From Deltaproteobacteria bacterium (GTDB lineage: Bacteria > Myxococcota_A > Polyangia > Polyangiales > Ga0077539), in assembly GCA_016704445.1 (NCBI GenBank), contig JADJAE010000035.1, forward strand, positions 30,410 through 94,409: DNA of 64,000 bases. The letters run 5' to 3'. Position 1 is the stretch's first letter. Each line of letters starts with the position of its first letter. The notes under the pieces were generated by a model. It did not search any database and had not been told where the DNA came from. It worked only from the letters and a program-made list of their open reading frames with translations. The translations under genes and the position numbers were made by a program. Of the stretch, positions 9,460-18,595 are shown in pieces.

Positions 9460-10047
9460 CTAGAGGGCGAGGGCGCGGAAGTAGAGCACCGTCGCGACCT
9501 TCGCATCGAAGGAGCGGGGGAGCGACGCGGCGGCAGGCACGCGGATGCCCACCTTGAAGCTCCCCTGGATCAGGTCGCTGTTGATGGGCGCGAGGGTGTC
9601 GCGCGTGGCGGTGATGACCACCTCGACGGGGCCTGCGCCGGTGGGCTGCGCGACGGTGCCGATGTTGACCGTGGAGCTGGAGCTCGACAGGTAGACGGTG
9701 AGCGGCCCGCCCAGAATCTGCTCGAAGGCCGTCACGCCGGTGCTGTCGCGGCCGAGGGTGAGCGTCACGCGATCGACCACCACCGCCGCAGGCGGCCGCC
9801 CCAGCGTCGCCCTCGCCTGGGAGAGGAACATCCCGTACGGGTTGCCCGACTCGGTCGAGATGTTCTTGTCGGCGTCGAAGGCGTTGTTGCGCACCTCGCC
9901 GTCCTTGAACTTGTCGATGTTGATCGAGACGGGACCCGAGTAGTTCACCGTGTTCGCGGGGTTCGCGGGGTCTTCGCCGCCGCAGCCCGAGGCCATCGCC
10001 AACACCAGCATCGCCATCGATGCCCGACCGATCTTCCAGTTATTCAT
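9460..10047 (-). CDS. hypothetical lipoprotein, 195 aa
   Basis: It starts at ATG 10047, nine bases downstream of a good GGAGG (minus strand, 10057-10061). The signal peptide (SMAMLVLAMASGC) has a lipobox followed by G-G-E-D, so the protein should be lipid-anchored. The mature part is strand-rich with I-N-I-D-K-F-K-D-G and a Ser run near the middle (YLSSSSSTVNIG). I recognise no family. Compared with its neighbours it has more Asn, Ser and Thr and slightly lower GC, which is normal for an exported protein. It faces a divergent gene across a lower-GC intergenic region likely to hold its promoter. Confidence 0.72.
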   Translation of the reverse strand: MNNWKIGRASMAMLVLAMASGCGGEDPANPANTVNYSGPVSINIDKFKDGEVRNNAFDADKNISTESGNPYGMFLSQARATLGRPPAAVVVDRVTLTLGRDSTGVTAFEQILGGPLTVYLSSSSSTVNIGTVAQPTGAGPVEVVITATRDTLAPINSDLIQGSFKVGIRVPAAASLPRSFDAKVATVLYFRALAL

Positions 10048-10329
10048 ACTTTCGTTCCTCCAAGGGAGCGCATCGCGCTTGTCCGTTCAAGGCAGTGATG
10101 ACGCTCAAGCTGACACGCCACACGGGGTGGAGGGGAGGTGTATTCAGATCAGTGCTGAAAACAGGTCGCACGATTGCCCACATGAGCCCTGTGTGTTCTG
10201 TGCACAACCCTCTTCACTTTAATGAACATGGCCGGGAGTGTCTCCAATGGACACCATGCGCTCTCGCAACCATCGCGGCGCACGCGGGCGGCTATTTCCG
10301 CCGTACGGCTGGGCTATGCTGCCGCTGCG
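10048..10329. promoter_or_regulatory. divergent intergenic region, lower GC than surroundings
   Basis: This 282-base stretch separates a minus-strand lipoprotein gene from a plus-strand membrane-protein gene and is visibly richer in A/T (about 10140-10240). It probably holds both promoters. A short inverted repeat GTGTC-N7-GACAC lies near 10235-10255 and could be an operator. No consensus -35/-10 pair is convincing. Confidence 0.3.
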
Positions 10330-10966
10330 ATGCAGACCCCGTGGCTCTCCTGGCTCCCCTGGCTCCTGGTCGCGGCGGGCGCGGCGCTGGGCGCTCCCTA
10401 CCTGCTGCGGGTGCTCCGGGCGAGCCTCAACGCCGAGGCCTTCACCGCGGTGGTCCGCAAGCTCCTCGACGCGCGCAACGCCGACCGCGCCGTGAAGCTG
10501 ACCCGCGCCGCGAGCGACTCGCCGCTCGCCGCAGCCACGCGCGCCGCGATTCTCGCCTGCGGCCAGGGCGTCGCCCAGACCGACGCCTCCGCGGACTATC
10601 GGAGCGCCGGGGACCTCTCTCCCGAGCGGGTGCTCGCCCCGGTGCGCGCCCGCTACGACGAGGCCTTCGAGGCGCAGGCGGCCCCGGTGCGCTACGCCCG
10701 CTACGCAGCGATCCCCGGCGCGCTGATGCTGGTGGCGGCGCTCTCCTCGGGGACGCCCGCCACCCGACATGCCCCAGGTGGTCGCCGCGGCGATGGGCCT
10801 GGCGATGATCGCGTGGTCGGGGAGGAGCGAGCGAGGGCTCATGGCGTCGCGCGAGGCGAACTTCACGGCGCTCCGTGACGCCTTCGACGCGCTCATCCGA
10901 GACCCCAGGCGGACCACCGGCGGCGCAGGGGTCACCCGGGTGGGGGTGAGCCCCGAAGGGAGCTAG
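10330..10966 (+). CDS. MotA/TolQ/ExbB-like membrane protein, frame-broken
   Basis: ATG 10330 starts a protein with an N-terminal membrane segment (WLPWLLVAAGAALGAPYLL). A helix follows that resembles the conserved cytoplasmic repeat of TolQ/ExbB/MotA proton channels (VVRKLLDARNADRAVKLTR). A second hydrophobic stretch (AIPGALMLVAALSS) comes next. The frame breaks near 10755-10765 and resumes with V-V-A-A-A-M-G-L-A-M-I-A-W, ending at 10966; the joined product is about 212 aa. Two or three membrane helices and the length suit the family, but no TolR/ExbD partner is adjacent and the assignment rests on modest similarity. The stop overlaps the end of the convergent DUF374 gene by four bases. Confidence 0.5.
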
Positions 10967-11607
10967 GCCGAGGGCCGAGGAGGAGAGGCGACGCGCAGCC
11001 CTTCGAGCGCGGACTGCACGCGGGCCAGCAGCGTCTCCCGGGTGTCGCCCTCCAGCACCGGAACCGGCACCGCCGCCACCGTCACCGCCGCGAAGGGGAG
11101 CACCATGAGCTGGTCGTCCCAGCGCCCGGGGGTCACGATGGCGCGGTCACAGCGGTAGCCCAGGGCGACGATCGGCGCCCCGGTCGAGAGCGCGAGGTCG
11201 ACGCACCCAGGCTTCGCCACGAAGGGCGGCCCGGCGGGTCCGTCGACCGCGAGCTCCACGCTGCCTCCGTCGCGGAGCGCCTCCGCGAGCCGAGAGAGCG
11301 CGGCGCGCCCACCGTCGCCGGAGCTTCCTCGCACCAGCCGCAGCCCCAGGAGCTGGGCCCACCGCGCGATGGGCGCCATGTTGGGAGCGCCGCTCATCAT
11401 GAGCCAGCACCCGTGCCGCCCGAGCAGCGGCATCACCAGCGGAAGGTGCTGGTGCCAGTGCACGTAGATCGTCGCCTGCGCGTCGAGGCGTCCATCGACG
11501 CGGACGCGCGAGGTGCCGAGCACGAATCGGCTCCACGCCCAGAGCGAGCCCGCGATGGGCCACGCAAGCGCACTCCAAAGCGATCTCCTCGCGCCCACGC
11601 CGCTCAT
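10963..11607 (-). CDS. DUF374-type lysophospholipid acyltransferase family protein
   Basis: The 214-aa protein has the order of motifs typical of DUF374: Y-V-H-W-H-Q-H near residue 50, S-G-A-P-N-M-A-P-I, R-G-S-S-G-D-G-G-R-A-A-L, a D-G-P-A-G-P-P loop and K-P-G-C-V-D-L-A. Members are membrane-associated acyltransferases related to late lipid A acyltransferases. The acyl acceptor cannot be told from sequence. Its ATG overlaps by four bases (ATGA) the stop of the upstream MauG-like gene, so it is translationally coupled as the last gene of a three-gene minus-strand operon encoding two exported lipoproteins. A role in modifying a surface lipid for them is only speculation. Confidence 0.8.
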   Translation of the reverse strand: MSGVGARRSLWSALAWPIAGSLWAWSRFVLGTSRVRVDGRLDAQATIYVHWHQHLPLVMPLLGRHGCWLMMSGAPNMAPIARWAQLLGLRLVRGSSGDGGRAALSRLAEALRDGGSVELAVDGPAGPPFVAKPGCVDLALSTGAPIVALGYRCDRAIVTPGRWDDQLMVLPFAAVTVAAVPVPVLEGDTRETLLARVQSALEGLRVASPPRPSA

Positions 11608-13868
11608 TCCACGGAGAGCAGGAAGGTCTCGAGGTCGGAGAGCTGGGCGGTGGAGAGCCCCGAGGTGCGGCCGTGGCGGTCGTCGCGGTTGCGCGTCACC
11701 AGCACGTCCCGAAGCGTCGCCGCGGAGCCGTTGTGGAGGTACGGGGCCGTCCTCCAGAGGTCACGGAGCGTCGGGGTGTCGAGCCCGGAGAGGGGGCCGC
11801 CGAGGCGCTGACCGCTGCCGGGGCCGAGCGTTCCGACGTCGTGGAGGACGGGCGTCCGGGTGCCTGGAGCGAAGGCGCTGTCGGTGTAGCGGGGGCCCGC
11901 GTGGCAGGTAGCGCAGCGCGTCTCCTCGCTGCGGAAGAGCGCCTCGCCCCTGGCGCGAGAGGCGAGCCAGGCCGCGTCGCCGTCGCGGCGGAAGGGCGAC
12001 GGCCCTACGCGCCGGAGGCTCGCCACGTAGGCCGAGAGGGCATCGAGCTCCGAGGAGAGCCCGAGCTTGGAGGCGCCCAGCGGGACGTCATGGCCGTCGG
12101 CGTGGAAGACCGGGTCGGCCACGAAGCCGAGACCACCCTGCCCCCCGCGGATGTCGTGCTCGAAGTCCTGCACCTCGTCGAAGTTGGCGCTCCAGTGCAT
12201 GGGCCCGTGCTCGACGCCGCCTCGCCCGTGGAGGGGGATGGTGTTGCGGAGCCCCTCCCCCCGCTGGGTGAAGTCCCACACCAGGTTGTCGCCCTCGCCG
12301 TCGAGGTGGCAGCTCGCGCACGACAGGTAGGACGTGCGGCTCATGCGCGGGTCGCGGCTCGCGTAGAAGATCCGCTGGCCGAGGGCCACCTGCGAGGGAA
12401 GCGGCTCGGCCGCGACGGTGACGACGTCGGCGAGGGGCGTCGGGGCGCGGGAGAGGTCTCGCACGTCGTAGACGCGCACCGTGCGGGTGGTGAAGCCCTG
12501 CACGAAGAGCCTGGCGCCGTCGGGGCTGAGCGCGAGGCCCCCGGGGGCGCCCCCGACGCTGGGGATGGAGCCCGTGATGTTGAAGCCCTCGGGGTCGAGC
12601 GCGACGACGATCTCGGCGCCCTGGAGCGCCACGAAGAGCCGGTCGCCCTGCGGGGAGAACGCCAGCGCCGAGGCGTAGTCGAGGTCGTCGAAGGAGTAGC
12701 GCGCGGCCTCGGAGGGCGCGGCGCCTGCGGCCCCGGGAGAGACGACGGAGAGCACCGCGCGGGCGGTGGTCTGAGAAGAGAGCATCTCCCTCGTGCGAAA
12801 CATCCCCGTCACGTTGTTGGCCTTGAGCGCCGGGACGACGGCGTCGCGCCCTGCGGGCCCGAAGGCGAGCGCACCGAGGAAGCTCGGGACGCCGCTGTTG
12901 TCGGTGTCGCTGTCGAGGTCCTCCTGCACCTGGAGGAGGCCGACGCCGACCCGCCGCGGCGAGCTCGGGTCGCTCGCGTCGACCTGCACCACGCGGGCTC
13001 CTTCGGCGTCGCCTCGCCAGCGCGCGACGAGGGCCGTGCCCGCCGCGTTGACGGTGATCCCTCGGGCGTCGAAGCCCACGTCGACGGAGCCCGTGACGGA
13101 CCCGGTGGTGGCGTCGACGACGACCATCCGACCGGCGTCCTGGAGCGTCACGAAGAACCTCCCGCCGCGAGGATCGGCCGCGACCCCGTAGGGTCTCGCG
13201 CCGGCCCCGAGGGCGACGGCCACCCGGCGCGATCGGCCCGCGGCGTCGAGGAGCCAGAGCGCGCCGTCGTCCTGGCAGGCGACGGCGACGGTGGGACCTG
13301 AGACCGCGAGGGTGCGCGGGTGGTCGCACACGGGCACCTCGGCGAGGCGCGTCGTGGGCTCGTCGGAGAGCACGGTCACGCTGTCGGCGTCGGGGTTCAC
13401 GACCCAGACCTCGCGGCGCACGGGGTCGTACGCGATGGTGCTCGACGCGGTAGGCCGTGGGGTCGTCGGCCGGGCCACCACGCGGAGGGGCGCGGACACC
13501 TCGACGCGCATGCCGCGGGACTCGACGGTGACGAAGGCGCGGAAGGCGCCGAGGTCGCTCCAGCGGCGGCAGGCGCGCCCGGTGCTGGCGCGGACGCCGT
13601 CGGGCTCGAGGATCCATGAGAAGCGGGCGTCGGGGCCGCCGTTGTGGGCGACGGTGAGGCAGGTCTCCTCGCCCTGGTAGACGAAGCCCGCCCCCTCGAT
13701 GCGCGCGCTCAGCGGCCCGGTGGGGGTGACGTCCGAGGCAGCGTCCAGCGTGGGCGCGTCGAGGGCGACGTCGGTGAGCCCGGCGTCGACGGGAGGAGCG
13801 GCGGCGGGAGACGCCTCGCAGCCGAGCGCGAGGGCGGCGAGCAGGGGGAGGAGCGCGGCGCGGCTCAC
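11604..13868 (-). CDS. YVTN-propeller plus MauG/cytochrome c peroxidase-like dihaem lipoprotein
   Basis: GTG 13868 is preferred over GTG 13880: it gives a compact lipoprotein signal (AALLPLLAALALGC) and a GTGA overlap with the upstream stop. After an Asp/Ala linker comes a surface-antigen-like region, then YVTN/NHL beta-propeller blades (W-V-V-N-P-D-A-D-S-V-T-V-L, G-G-L-A-L-S-P-D-G-A-R-L-F-V). The C-terminal 280 residues are a dihaem cytochrome c peroxidase/MauG module: haem motifs CASCH and CATCH, plus T-P-T-L-R-D-L-W-R-T-A-P-Y-L-H-N-G typical of the family. It should be an exported redox enzyme or electron-transfer protein. The propeller-MauG fusion is a recurring myxobacterial and planctomycete theme. 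Confidence 0.9.
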   Translation of the reverse strand: MSRAALLPLLAALALGCEASPAAAPPVDAGLTDVALDAPTLDAASDVTPTGPLSARIEGAGFVYQGEETCLTVAHNGGPDARFSWILEPDGVRASTGRACRRWSDLGAFRAFVTVESRGMRVEVSAPLRVVARPTTPRPTASSTIAYDPVRREVWVVNPDADSVTVLSDEPTTRLAEVPVCDHPRTLAVSGPTVAVACQDDGALWLLDAAGRSRRVAVALGAGARPYGVAADPRGGRFFVTLQDAGRMVVVDATTGSVTGSVDVGFDARGITVNAAGTALVARWRGDAEGARVVQVDASDPSSPRRVGVGLLQVQEDLDSDTDNSGVPSFLGALAFGPAGRDAVVPALKANNVTGMFRTREMLSSQTTARAVLSVVSPGAAGAAPSEAARYSFDDLDYASALAFSPQGDRLFVALQGAEIVVALDPEGFNITGSIPSVGGAPGGLALSPDGARLFVQGFTTRTVRVYDVRDLSRAPTPLADVVTVAAEPLPSQVALGQRIFYASRDPRMSRTSYLSCASCHLDGEGDNLVWDFTQRGEGLRNTIPLHGRGGVEHGPMHWSANFDEVQDFEHDIRGGQGGLGFVADPVFHADGHDVPLGASKLGLSSELDALSAYVASLRRVGPSPFRRDGDAAWLASRARGEALFRSEETRCATCHAGPRYTDSAFAPGTRTPVLHDVGTLGPGSGQRLGGPLSGLDTPTLRDLWRTAPYLHNGSAATLRDVLVTRNRDDRHGRTSGLSTAQLSDLETFLLSVE

Positions 13869-15571
13869 GGGGTGGTGCACGCGACGGTGCGGAAGGTCGA
13901 GCGGAAGGGCGCGGTGACGGCGTTGCCCGAGTAGTCACGGACCCCTCCGGCGGGGACCAGCACCTCGTAGAGCGTGTCGGGCTTCAGCGGGCGCGCGGGC
14001 CAGAAGTTCACGACGCCCTCCTGACCCGAGTAGTGGCCCTCGACGGGGGCGACGGCGCCCACCTCTCGGACGACGAGCGAGCCTCGCCACACGGTGCCGA
14101 GCTCGACGAACTCGTTGAAGGTGAGGCCCACGCGCGTCGAGAGCGGCTGCGCCGTCGCGTTGTCGCGCGGCACCACCATGTTGACCCGGGGGGCGCTGCG
14201 GTCGGGCTCGGCGCGAAACGGAAACACCCCGGTGGCCTGGTGGGGGACGGCGTCGTCGTCGACGGAGACCACGGCCACGTTGCCGATGGGAGAGATGGTG
14301 TCGAGGTCGCCGGTGAAGTTGAAGGTGGTGACGGGCGTCGCGACGCGAGGGTTGGACACGTCGAAGGCCATCCCCAGGTTGCTCAGCCCGACGAAGGCGA
14401 CGTCCTCCTTGAGGAAGACGTAGCCGCCGTTGGCCCTCCCCGGGTGCAGGTAGCTGAAGAGGAAGCGGGGCGAGCTCGGGTCGGTGATGTCGTAGCTGAT
14501 GAGCCCGCCACCCAGCACGTGGCGCGCGTAGAACATCCGGTTGCCGCTGACGTGCCCGAAGTACCCGAGCTGGACCCGTCGACTGGGGGCCTCCTCGCCC
14601 GCGTCGCGGATGAGGAAGCTCCCGCCGGGGATGGGCCGCGGGTTCGCCGGGTCTCCGATGTCCAGCAGGGTGGTGCGCGAGCCCTCGCTGGAGATCATCA
14701 CCAGCATGTTGCCGATGGCGTGCACGCCGCCGACGCTCATGGAGGGGTCGGGGGCGTACTGCCTCACCAGCGTGGGGTTGCTCGGGTCGCTCGCGTCGAC
14801 GATGAAGAGCCCGTTGTCGGTCGCCCCGACGTAGACGTAGGGCGCCTGCCAGAAGGTGCTCATCACCACGCGGCGGTAGGAGTCCGGGTAGACGACGCCG
14901 GGGAGCACGAGCTCGCGCACCATGCGCACGCGGCGGAGGTCGGAGACGTCCCAGAACTCCAGACCCGAGAGCGAGGCGGTGACCATCCAGCGGCCGCCGA
15001 TGGGGGAGAAGCCGGCGGTGTGCGACTCGCGCATCCGGGCGTCGGTGGTGGTCGACACGGAGACCGGGTGGCAGGCGTCGGAGAAGTCCCAGACGGAGAC
15101 GCCGCCGCCGCCCGACTCGTGGGCCCACGGCATCACGAGGTAGCCGTCGTACATGAGCACGGTGTTGTGGTGGTCGCGGTCCGTGGGCCCGCCGTCGAGG
15201 AAGGCGCAGGGCGCCGTGAAGGACTCGGTGGTGAAGGCGCGAGAAGGTCCGCCGGGGCCGCGCAGCGGGGGGTACGCGCCGGGGTCCGGGAGGCCCGCGT
15301 CGGAGGCGGGGAGCGCGGGGCCCGCGTCGGAGAGAAGGTGGCAGCCGGTCGGCGGGGCTGGGAGGTCGGCGGGGACGGAGACGTCGTCGTCGAGCTCGAC
15401 GTCGGGGGAGGACTTCAGCTCGTCACCGAGGTCCTCGGCGGCGTCGGCCGCGACGTCGAGGGAGCGATCGAGGGCCGCGTCGGCGGGCGGTAGAGCGGTG
15501 GGGCTCGACTCGCACGCGGCGAGCAGGAGCGAGAGGGAGGTGACGATCCAACGGTTGTTCAGGGCGCCCAC
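13865..15571 (-). CDS. LVIVD-repeat lipoprotein with C-terminal Ig-like (Big_5) domain
   Basis: The start is inferred as GTG 15571, giving a signal peptide (WIVTSLSLLLAAC) with a lipobox. No strong ribosome-binding site is visible, so the start is uncertain. After an Asp/Ala linker there are LVIVD-type propeller repeats: G-V-S-V-W-D-F-S, L-E-F-W-D-V-S-D-L, G-L-F-I-V-D-A-S-D-P-S-N-P, T-L-L-D-I-G-D-P-A-N-P and I-S-Y-D-I-T-D-P-S-S-P. The C-terminal 110 residues (P-R-V-N-M-V-V-P-R-D-N-A through F-R-S-T-F-R-T-V) fit a bacterial Ig-like domain of the SbsA/Big_5 type. It is the first gene of an operon with the MauG-like and DUF374 genes, overlapping the former by 4 bases. LVIVD proteins are exported propellers of unknown function. 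Confidence 0.85.
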   Translation of the reverse strand: MGALNNRWIVTSLSLLLAACESSPTALPPADAALDRSLDVAADAAEDLGDELKSSPDVELDDDVSVPADLPAPPTGCHLLSDAGPALPASDAGLPDPGAYPPLRGPGGPSRAFTTESFTAPCAFLDGGPTDRDHHNTVLMYDGYLVMPWAHESGGGGVSVWDFSDACHPVSVSTTTDARMRESHTAGFSPIGGRWMVTASLSGLEFWDVSDLRRVRMVRELVLPGVVYPDSYRRVVMSTFWQAPYVYVGATDNGLFIVDASDPSNPTLVRQYAPDPSMSVGGVHAIGNMLVMISSEGSRTTLLDIGDPANPRPIPGGSFLIRDAGEEAPSRRVQLGYFGHVSGNRMFYARHVLGGGLISYDITDPSSPRFLFSYLHPGRANGGYVFLKEDVAFVGLSNLGMAFDVSNPRVATPVTTFNFTGDLDTISPIGNVAVVSVDDDAVPHQATGVFPFRAEPDRSAPRVNMVVPRDNATAQPLSTRVGLTFNEFVELGTVWRGSLVVREVGAVAPVEGHYSGQEGVVNFWPARPLKPDTLYEVLVPAGGVRDYSGNAVTAPFRSTFRTVACTTP

Positions 15572-15694
15572 GAGAGGTGGCGCATTGTCCACGCCGAGGC
15601 GACGGAGGCGCAACCCGGGGTGCGCGGCGGCTTCGCGGCCCTTCAGGCCAGAGAGCCTATCGGCCCCTCCTCGAACTCCGTACCCTCGCGGCGC

Positions 15695-16762
15695 ATGTCG
15701 GCTCCGCCTCGCGCCCTCGGGCTCACTGCCCTCGTCGGCCTCCTCGTCGCCGCGGGGATCGGCCTCTGGCTCCGCTTCGGCCTGGCGGGCGTCACGCCGC
15801 TCGCGGGCACCTACGCGTTCGTGCGCCACGCGCACACGCACGCCGGCTACTACCTGGTGCTCTTTCCGCTCGCGTGGCTCGCGTGGCACCGGCTCGGGGC
15901 GCGCGCGCCGGGCCCTCGCCTCTCGGCGCTCTACGGCGCGGCGGGGCTCGCGGCGGTCGTGGCGTTCGCCCACCGCGGCTACGCGCTGCCCTCCATCGCG
16001 GGCTCGACGGTGGTCGGCGCCGTGTGGCTCATCTCCGCCGTCCGCGCCCGCGGGACGACCAGGGGATGGCTGCGGGTGGCGCCCCTGGGCATCGCGCTCG
16101 CGGTGCTCTTCGTCCCGCCCATCGGCGTGCTCACGTCGCGCGACCCGGCCCTCGCGAACGCCATCGTTCACAGCTTCCTCTCGGTGCTGCTCCTGCTCGT
16201 GATGGTGCCGAGCGCGCTCGCGACGCTACGCTGGCCGGCGCCGCCGCCTGCGCTCTGGGCGGCGCTCGCGCTCGCGGCCGCGGGCTTCCTCGGCGCGGTG
16301 CCCTTCGGGCCGCTGGGCATCTCGCTCTCCGTCCTGGGAACGCTGCTCGCGCGGTCCGCGTGGGGCGCGCGCGGGGCCTTGCCGATCAGGCTCGCGTGGT
16401 TCGCGACCGCGGGCGGTCTGATGGCGCTCGGGGTACAGGGCGCTCCTCCGACGACGCACCGGGCGATCGCTGCGATCCACGCGATGGTGCTCGGGCCGAT
16501 CTTCGTCACGCTGGCGCCGCCTGGTGGCGCGCTGACGTGGCTCTCCCTGGTCGCCGCCGGCGTCATGGGGGCCTCGCTCGTCTCGGTGGAGCTCGGTCTT
16601 GGGAGCGATCGGGCGAACCTCGGGGCGGCCCTCGCCGGGCTCGCGTGGCTGCCCGGGGCGGTCGTCGGGGTGGTCCGGCTGCTCCGGCGGCGGCCTCAGG
16701 CGACGACGTCGAGCGAGCGGCCCTCGGGCTGCGGACCGACGAAGCAGAGGGCGAGCTCGTAG
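15695..16762 (+). CDS. polytopic membrane protein (about 12 TM), function unknown
   Basis: ATG 15695 begins a 355-aa protein that is nearly all hydrophobic, with roughly twelve membrane segments, e.g. A-L-V-G-L-L-V-A-A-G-I-G-L-W-L and V-H-S-F-L-S-V-L-L-L-L-V-M-V-P. A His-rich turn (FVRHAHTHAGYYLVLF) follows the first helix and further single His residues sit at helix ends. This recalls haem- or metal-binding membrane proteins such as NnrS or haem-copper oxidase relatives, but no complete signature is present. It is divergent from the cytochrome-containing operon upstream. The tail (about 35 residues) is basic and probably cytoplasmic. Confidence 0.75.
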   Translation: MSAPPRALGLTALVGLLVAAGIGLWLRFGLAGVTPLAGTYAFVRHAHTHAGYYLVLFPLAWLAWHRLGARAPGPRLSALYGAAGLAAVVAFAHRGYALPSIAGSTVVGAVWLISAVRARGTTRGWLRVAPLGIALAVLFVPPIGVLTSRDPALANAIVHSFLSVLLLLVMVPSALATLRWPAPPPALWAALALAAAGFLGAVPFGPLGISLSVLGTLLARSAWGARGALPIRLAWFATAGGLMALGVQGAPPTTHRAIAAIHAMVLGPIFVTLAPPGGALTWLSLVAAGVMGASLVSVELGLGSDRANLGAALAGLAWLPGAVVGVVRLLRRRPQATTSSERPSGCGPTKQRASS

Positions 16763-16819
16763 CCGCCCGACGATCTCCCTCCCCATGTGTTTCCGGCGCG
16801 GTAGCGTCTCCCCCCCACC

Positions 16820-18595
16820 GTGCGCCACCCCATCCCCCCTCTCTCGATCCTCGTGGCCGTCGCGCTCGCGGGCTGTAGCGACCCCGACCCCGTCGTCGAA
16901 GACGCTGCCGTCACGACCTTCGACCTCCCCACCCTCCCCGACCTCCCCTCGCCCGACGCGACCGACGCGACCGATGCGACCGACGCGACCGATGCGACCG
17001 ACGTCCCCACCGACGCGCCCGACGTCCCCCTCGACGCCCGGTGCGTCGCTGCGCCGCCGCCCGATCCCTTCGCGGCGCCGCGCGCGGGCTGCGCCTTCAC
17101 GGCGGGAGCCCGCGTGGCGGACACCCTCGGCCTCGACGCTCGCGCCCGCGCGGCGATGCCGATTCGCCATGTGATCGTCGTGATGAAGGAGAACCGCTCC
17201 TTCGACCAGATGCTCGGTCAGCTCCACGACCACGGCCAGCCCGAGACGGAGGGCATCCCGTCGACGTTCACCAACCGCGACGCTCGCGGCGCGACGGTGT
17301 CCTTCACGCGCGCGACGACCACGTGCAGCGGCTACGACCCGGGCCACCAGTGGAACGACATGCACGCCCAGGTCAACGGTGGCGCCATGGACGGCTTCGT
17401 CACCACGGCGGCGCGCACGGCGGGCGGCAACGGCCACCAGGCGATGACCTGGTTCGGCCAGGACGACCTGCCCTTCTACTACTGGCTGGCGTCGACCTAC
17501 GCGCTCAACGACCGGCACTTCGCCTCGGTCCGCAGCGGCACCTTCCCAAACCGCAACTTCGTCCTGTACGGCACCGCCGACGGGGTGCGCTCGACCGGAT
17601 CGGGCTATCCCCGGCCCGGCACCCCGAACCTCTTCGACCGCCTCGACGCGGCCGGCATCACCTGGGGCGCGTACAGCGACGGCGCGTACTTCAGCGCCTC
17701 GCTCGGGTGGACGTCCTCGCACCGCGGCGCCCACTCGCTCGGCGACTTCCTCACCGCCCTCGACGCAGGAACCCTCCCCCAGGTGGTCTTCGTCGACGGC
17801 GTCGAGAACATCGACGACGAGCACCCCGACGGCAACGTCCAGCAGGGCGAGGCGTGGACCCGCAACGTCTACCAGCACGCCGTGCGCAGCCCCCTCTGGC
17901 CCGGCCTCGCCATGATCTGGACCTACGACGAGGCGGGCGGCTTCGCCGACCATGTTCCTCCGCCCGAGCGCGCCTGCATCGCCCGGCCGGGGCCCACCGA
18001 CGCCGACTACTTCGCGCTCGGCCCGCGCGTACCCTTCGTGCTGGTCTCCCCGTGGGCGCGGGCGCACCACGTCTCCCACGCCGTGCAGGAGCACACCGCC
18101 GTCACCCGCTTCATCGAGGCGCTCTTCGATCTCCCCGCGCTCACCGCGCGCGACGCCAACAGCAGCGCCCTCCTCGACCTCTTCGACTTCACCTGCGGCC
18201 CCACGCTGCTCCGTCCTCCGCCCGCGCCCGAGGCCGGTCGCCGCGGCTGCTTCGGCGGCTGTCGGCTGACCCTCGACCGCAGCGCCTACCGCCAGGGCGA
18301 GGCCATCCGCGCGAGCTTCGCAGGCTGCCCAGGCAACAACCCCATCGACTGGATCGCCGTGTACCCCTTCACCGCGGGCACGCCGACGCTGCCGATCCCG
18401 GGCTCGACGCTCTGGAAGTACCTCAACAACTCCCACGTCGGCACCGCCGCCCCGACCAGCGGAACCGTCACCCTCGACCGCGCCGCCCTGGGCCGCGGTC
18501 CGTGGCCGCTCCCGGCGGGCGAGTACACCGCGTACTACCTCCTCAACGACCAGTACCGGGTCGTCGACGCCGTGGACTTCCGGGTCACGCCGTAG
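16820..18595 (+). CDS. phospholipase C/acid phosphatase-family lipoprotein (phosphoesterase, PF04185 type)
   Basis: Translation from GTG 16820 gives a lipoprotein signal (LSILVAVALAGC) and a linker of tandem A-T-D units (about 16960-17010). The phosphoesterase domain opens with the diagnostic I-V-V-M-K-E-N-R-S-F-D-Q-M-L-G motif. It contains the metal-site phrases W-T-Y-D-E-A-G-G-F-A-D-H-V-P-P-P and P-F-V-L-V-S-P-W. A conserved H-Q-W-N-D-M-H and a typical L-F-D-R-L-D-A-A-G-I-T-W lie between. The last 110 residues form a separate strand-rich domain. Family members hydrolyse phospholipids or phosphate monoesters in the periplasm or outside the cell; substrate is not predictable. Confidence 0.92.
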   Translation: MRHPIPPLSILVAVALAGCSDPDPVVEDAAVTTFDLPTLPDLPSPDATDATDATDATDATDVPTDAPDVPLDARCVAAPPPDPFAAPRAGCAFTAGARVADTLGLDARARAAMPIRHVIVVMKENRSFDQMLGQLHDHGQPETEGIPSTFTNRDARGATVSFTRATTTCSGYDPGHQWNDMHAQVNGGAMDGFVTTAARTAGGNGHQAMTWFGQDDLPFYYWLASTYALNDRHFASVRSGTFPNRNFVLYGTADGVRSTGSGYPRPGTPNLFDRLDAAGITWGAYSDGAYFSASLGWTSSHRGAHSLGDFLTALDAGTLPQVVFVDGVENIDDEHPDGNVQQGEAWTRNVYQHAVRSPLWPGLAMIWTYDEAGGFADHVPPPERACIARPGPTDADYFALGPRVPFVLVSPWARAHHVSHAVQEHTAVTRFIEALFDLPALTARDANSSALLDLFDFTCGPTLLRPPPAPEAGRRGCFGGCRLTLDRSAYRQGEAIRASFAGCPGNNPIDWIAVYPFTAGTPTLPIPGSTLWKYLNNSHVGTAAPTSGTVTLDRAALGRGPWPLPAGEYTAYYLLNDQYRVVDAVDFRVTP

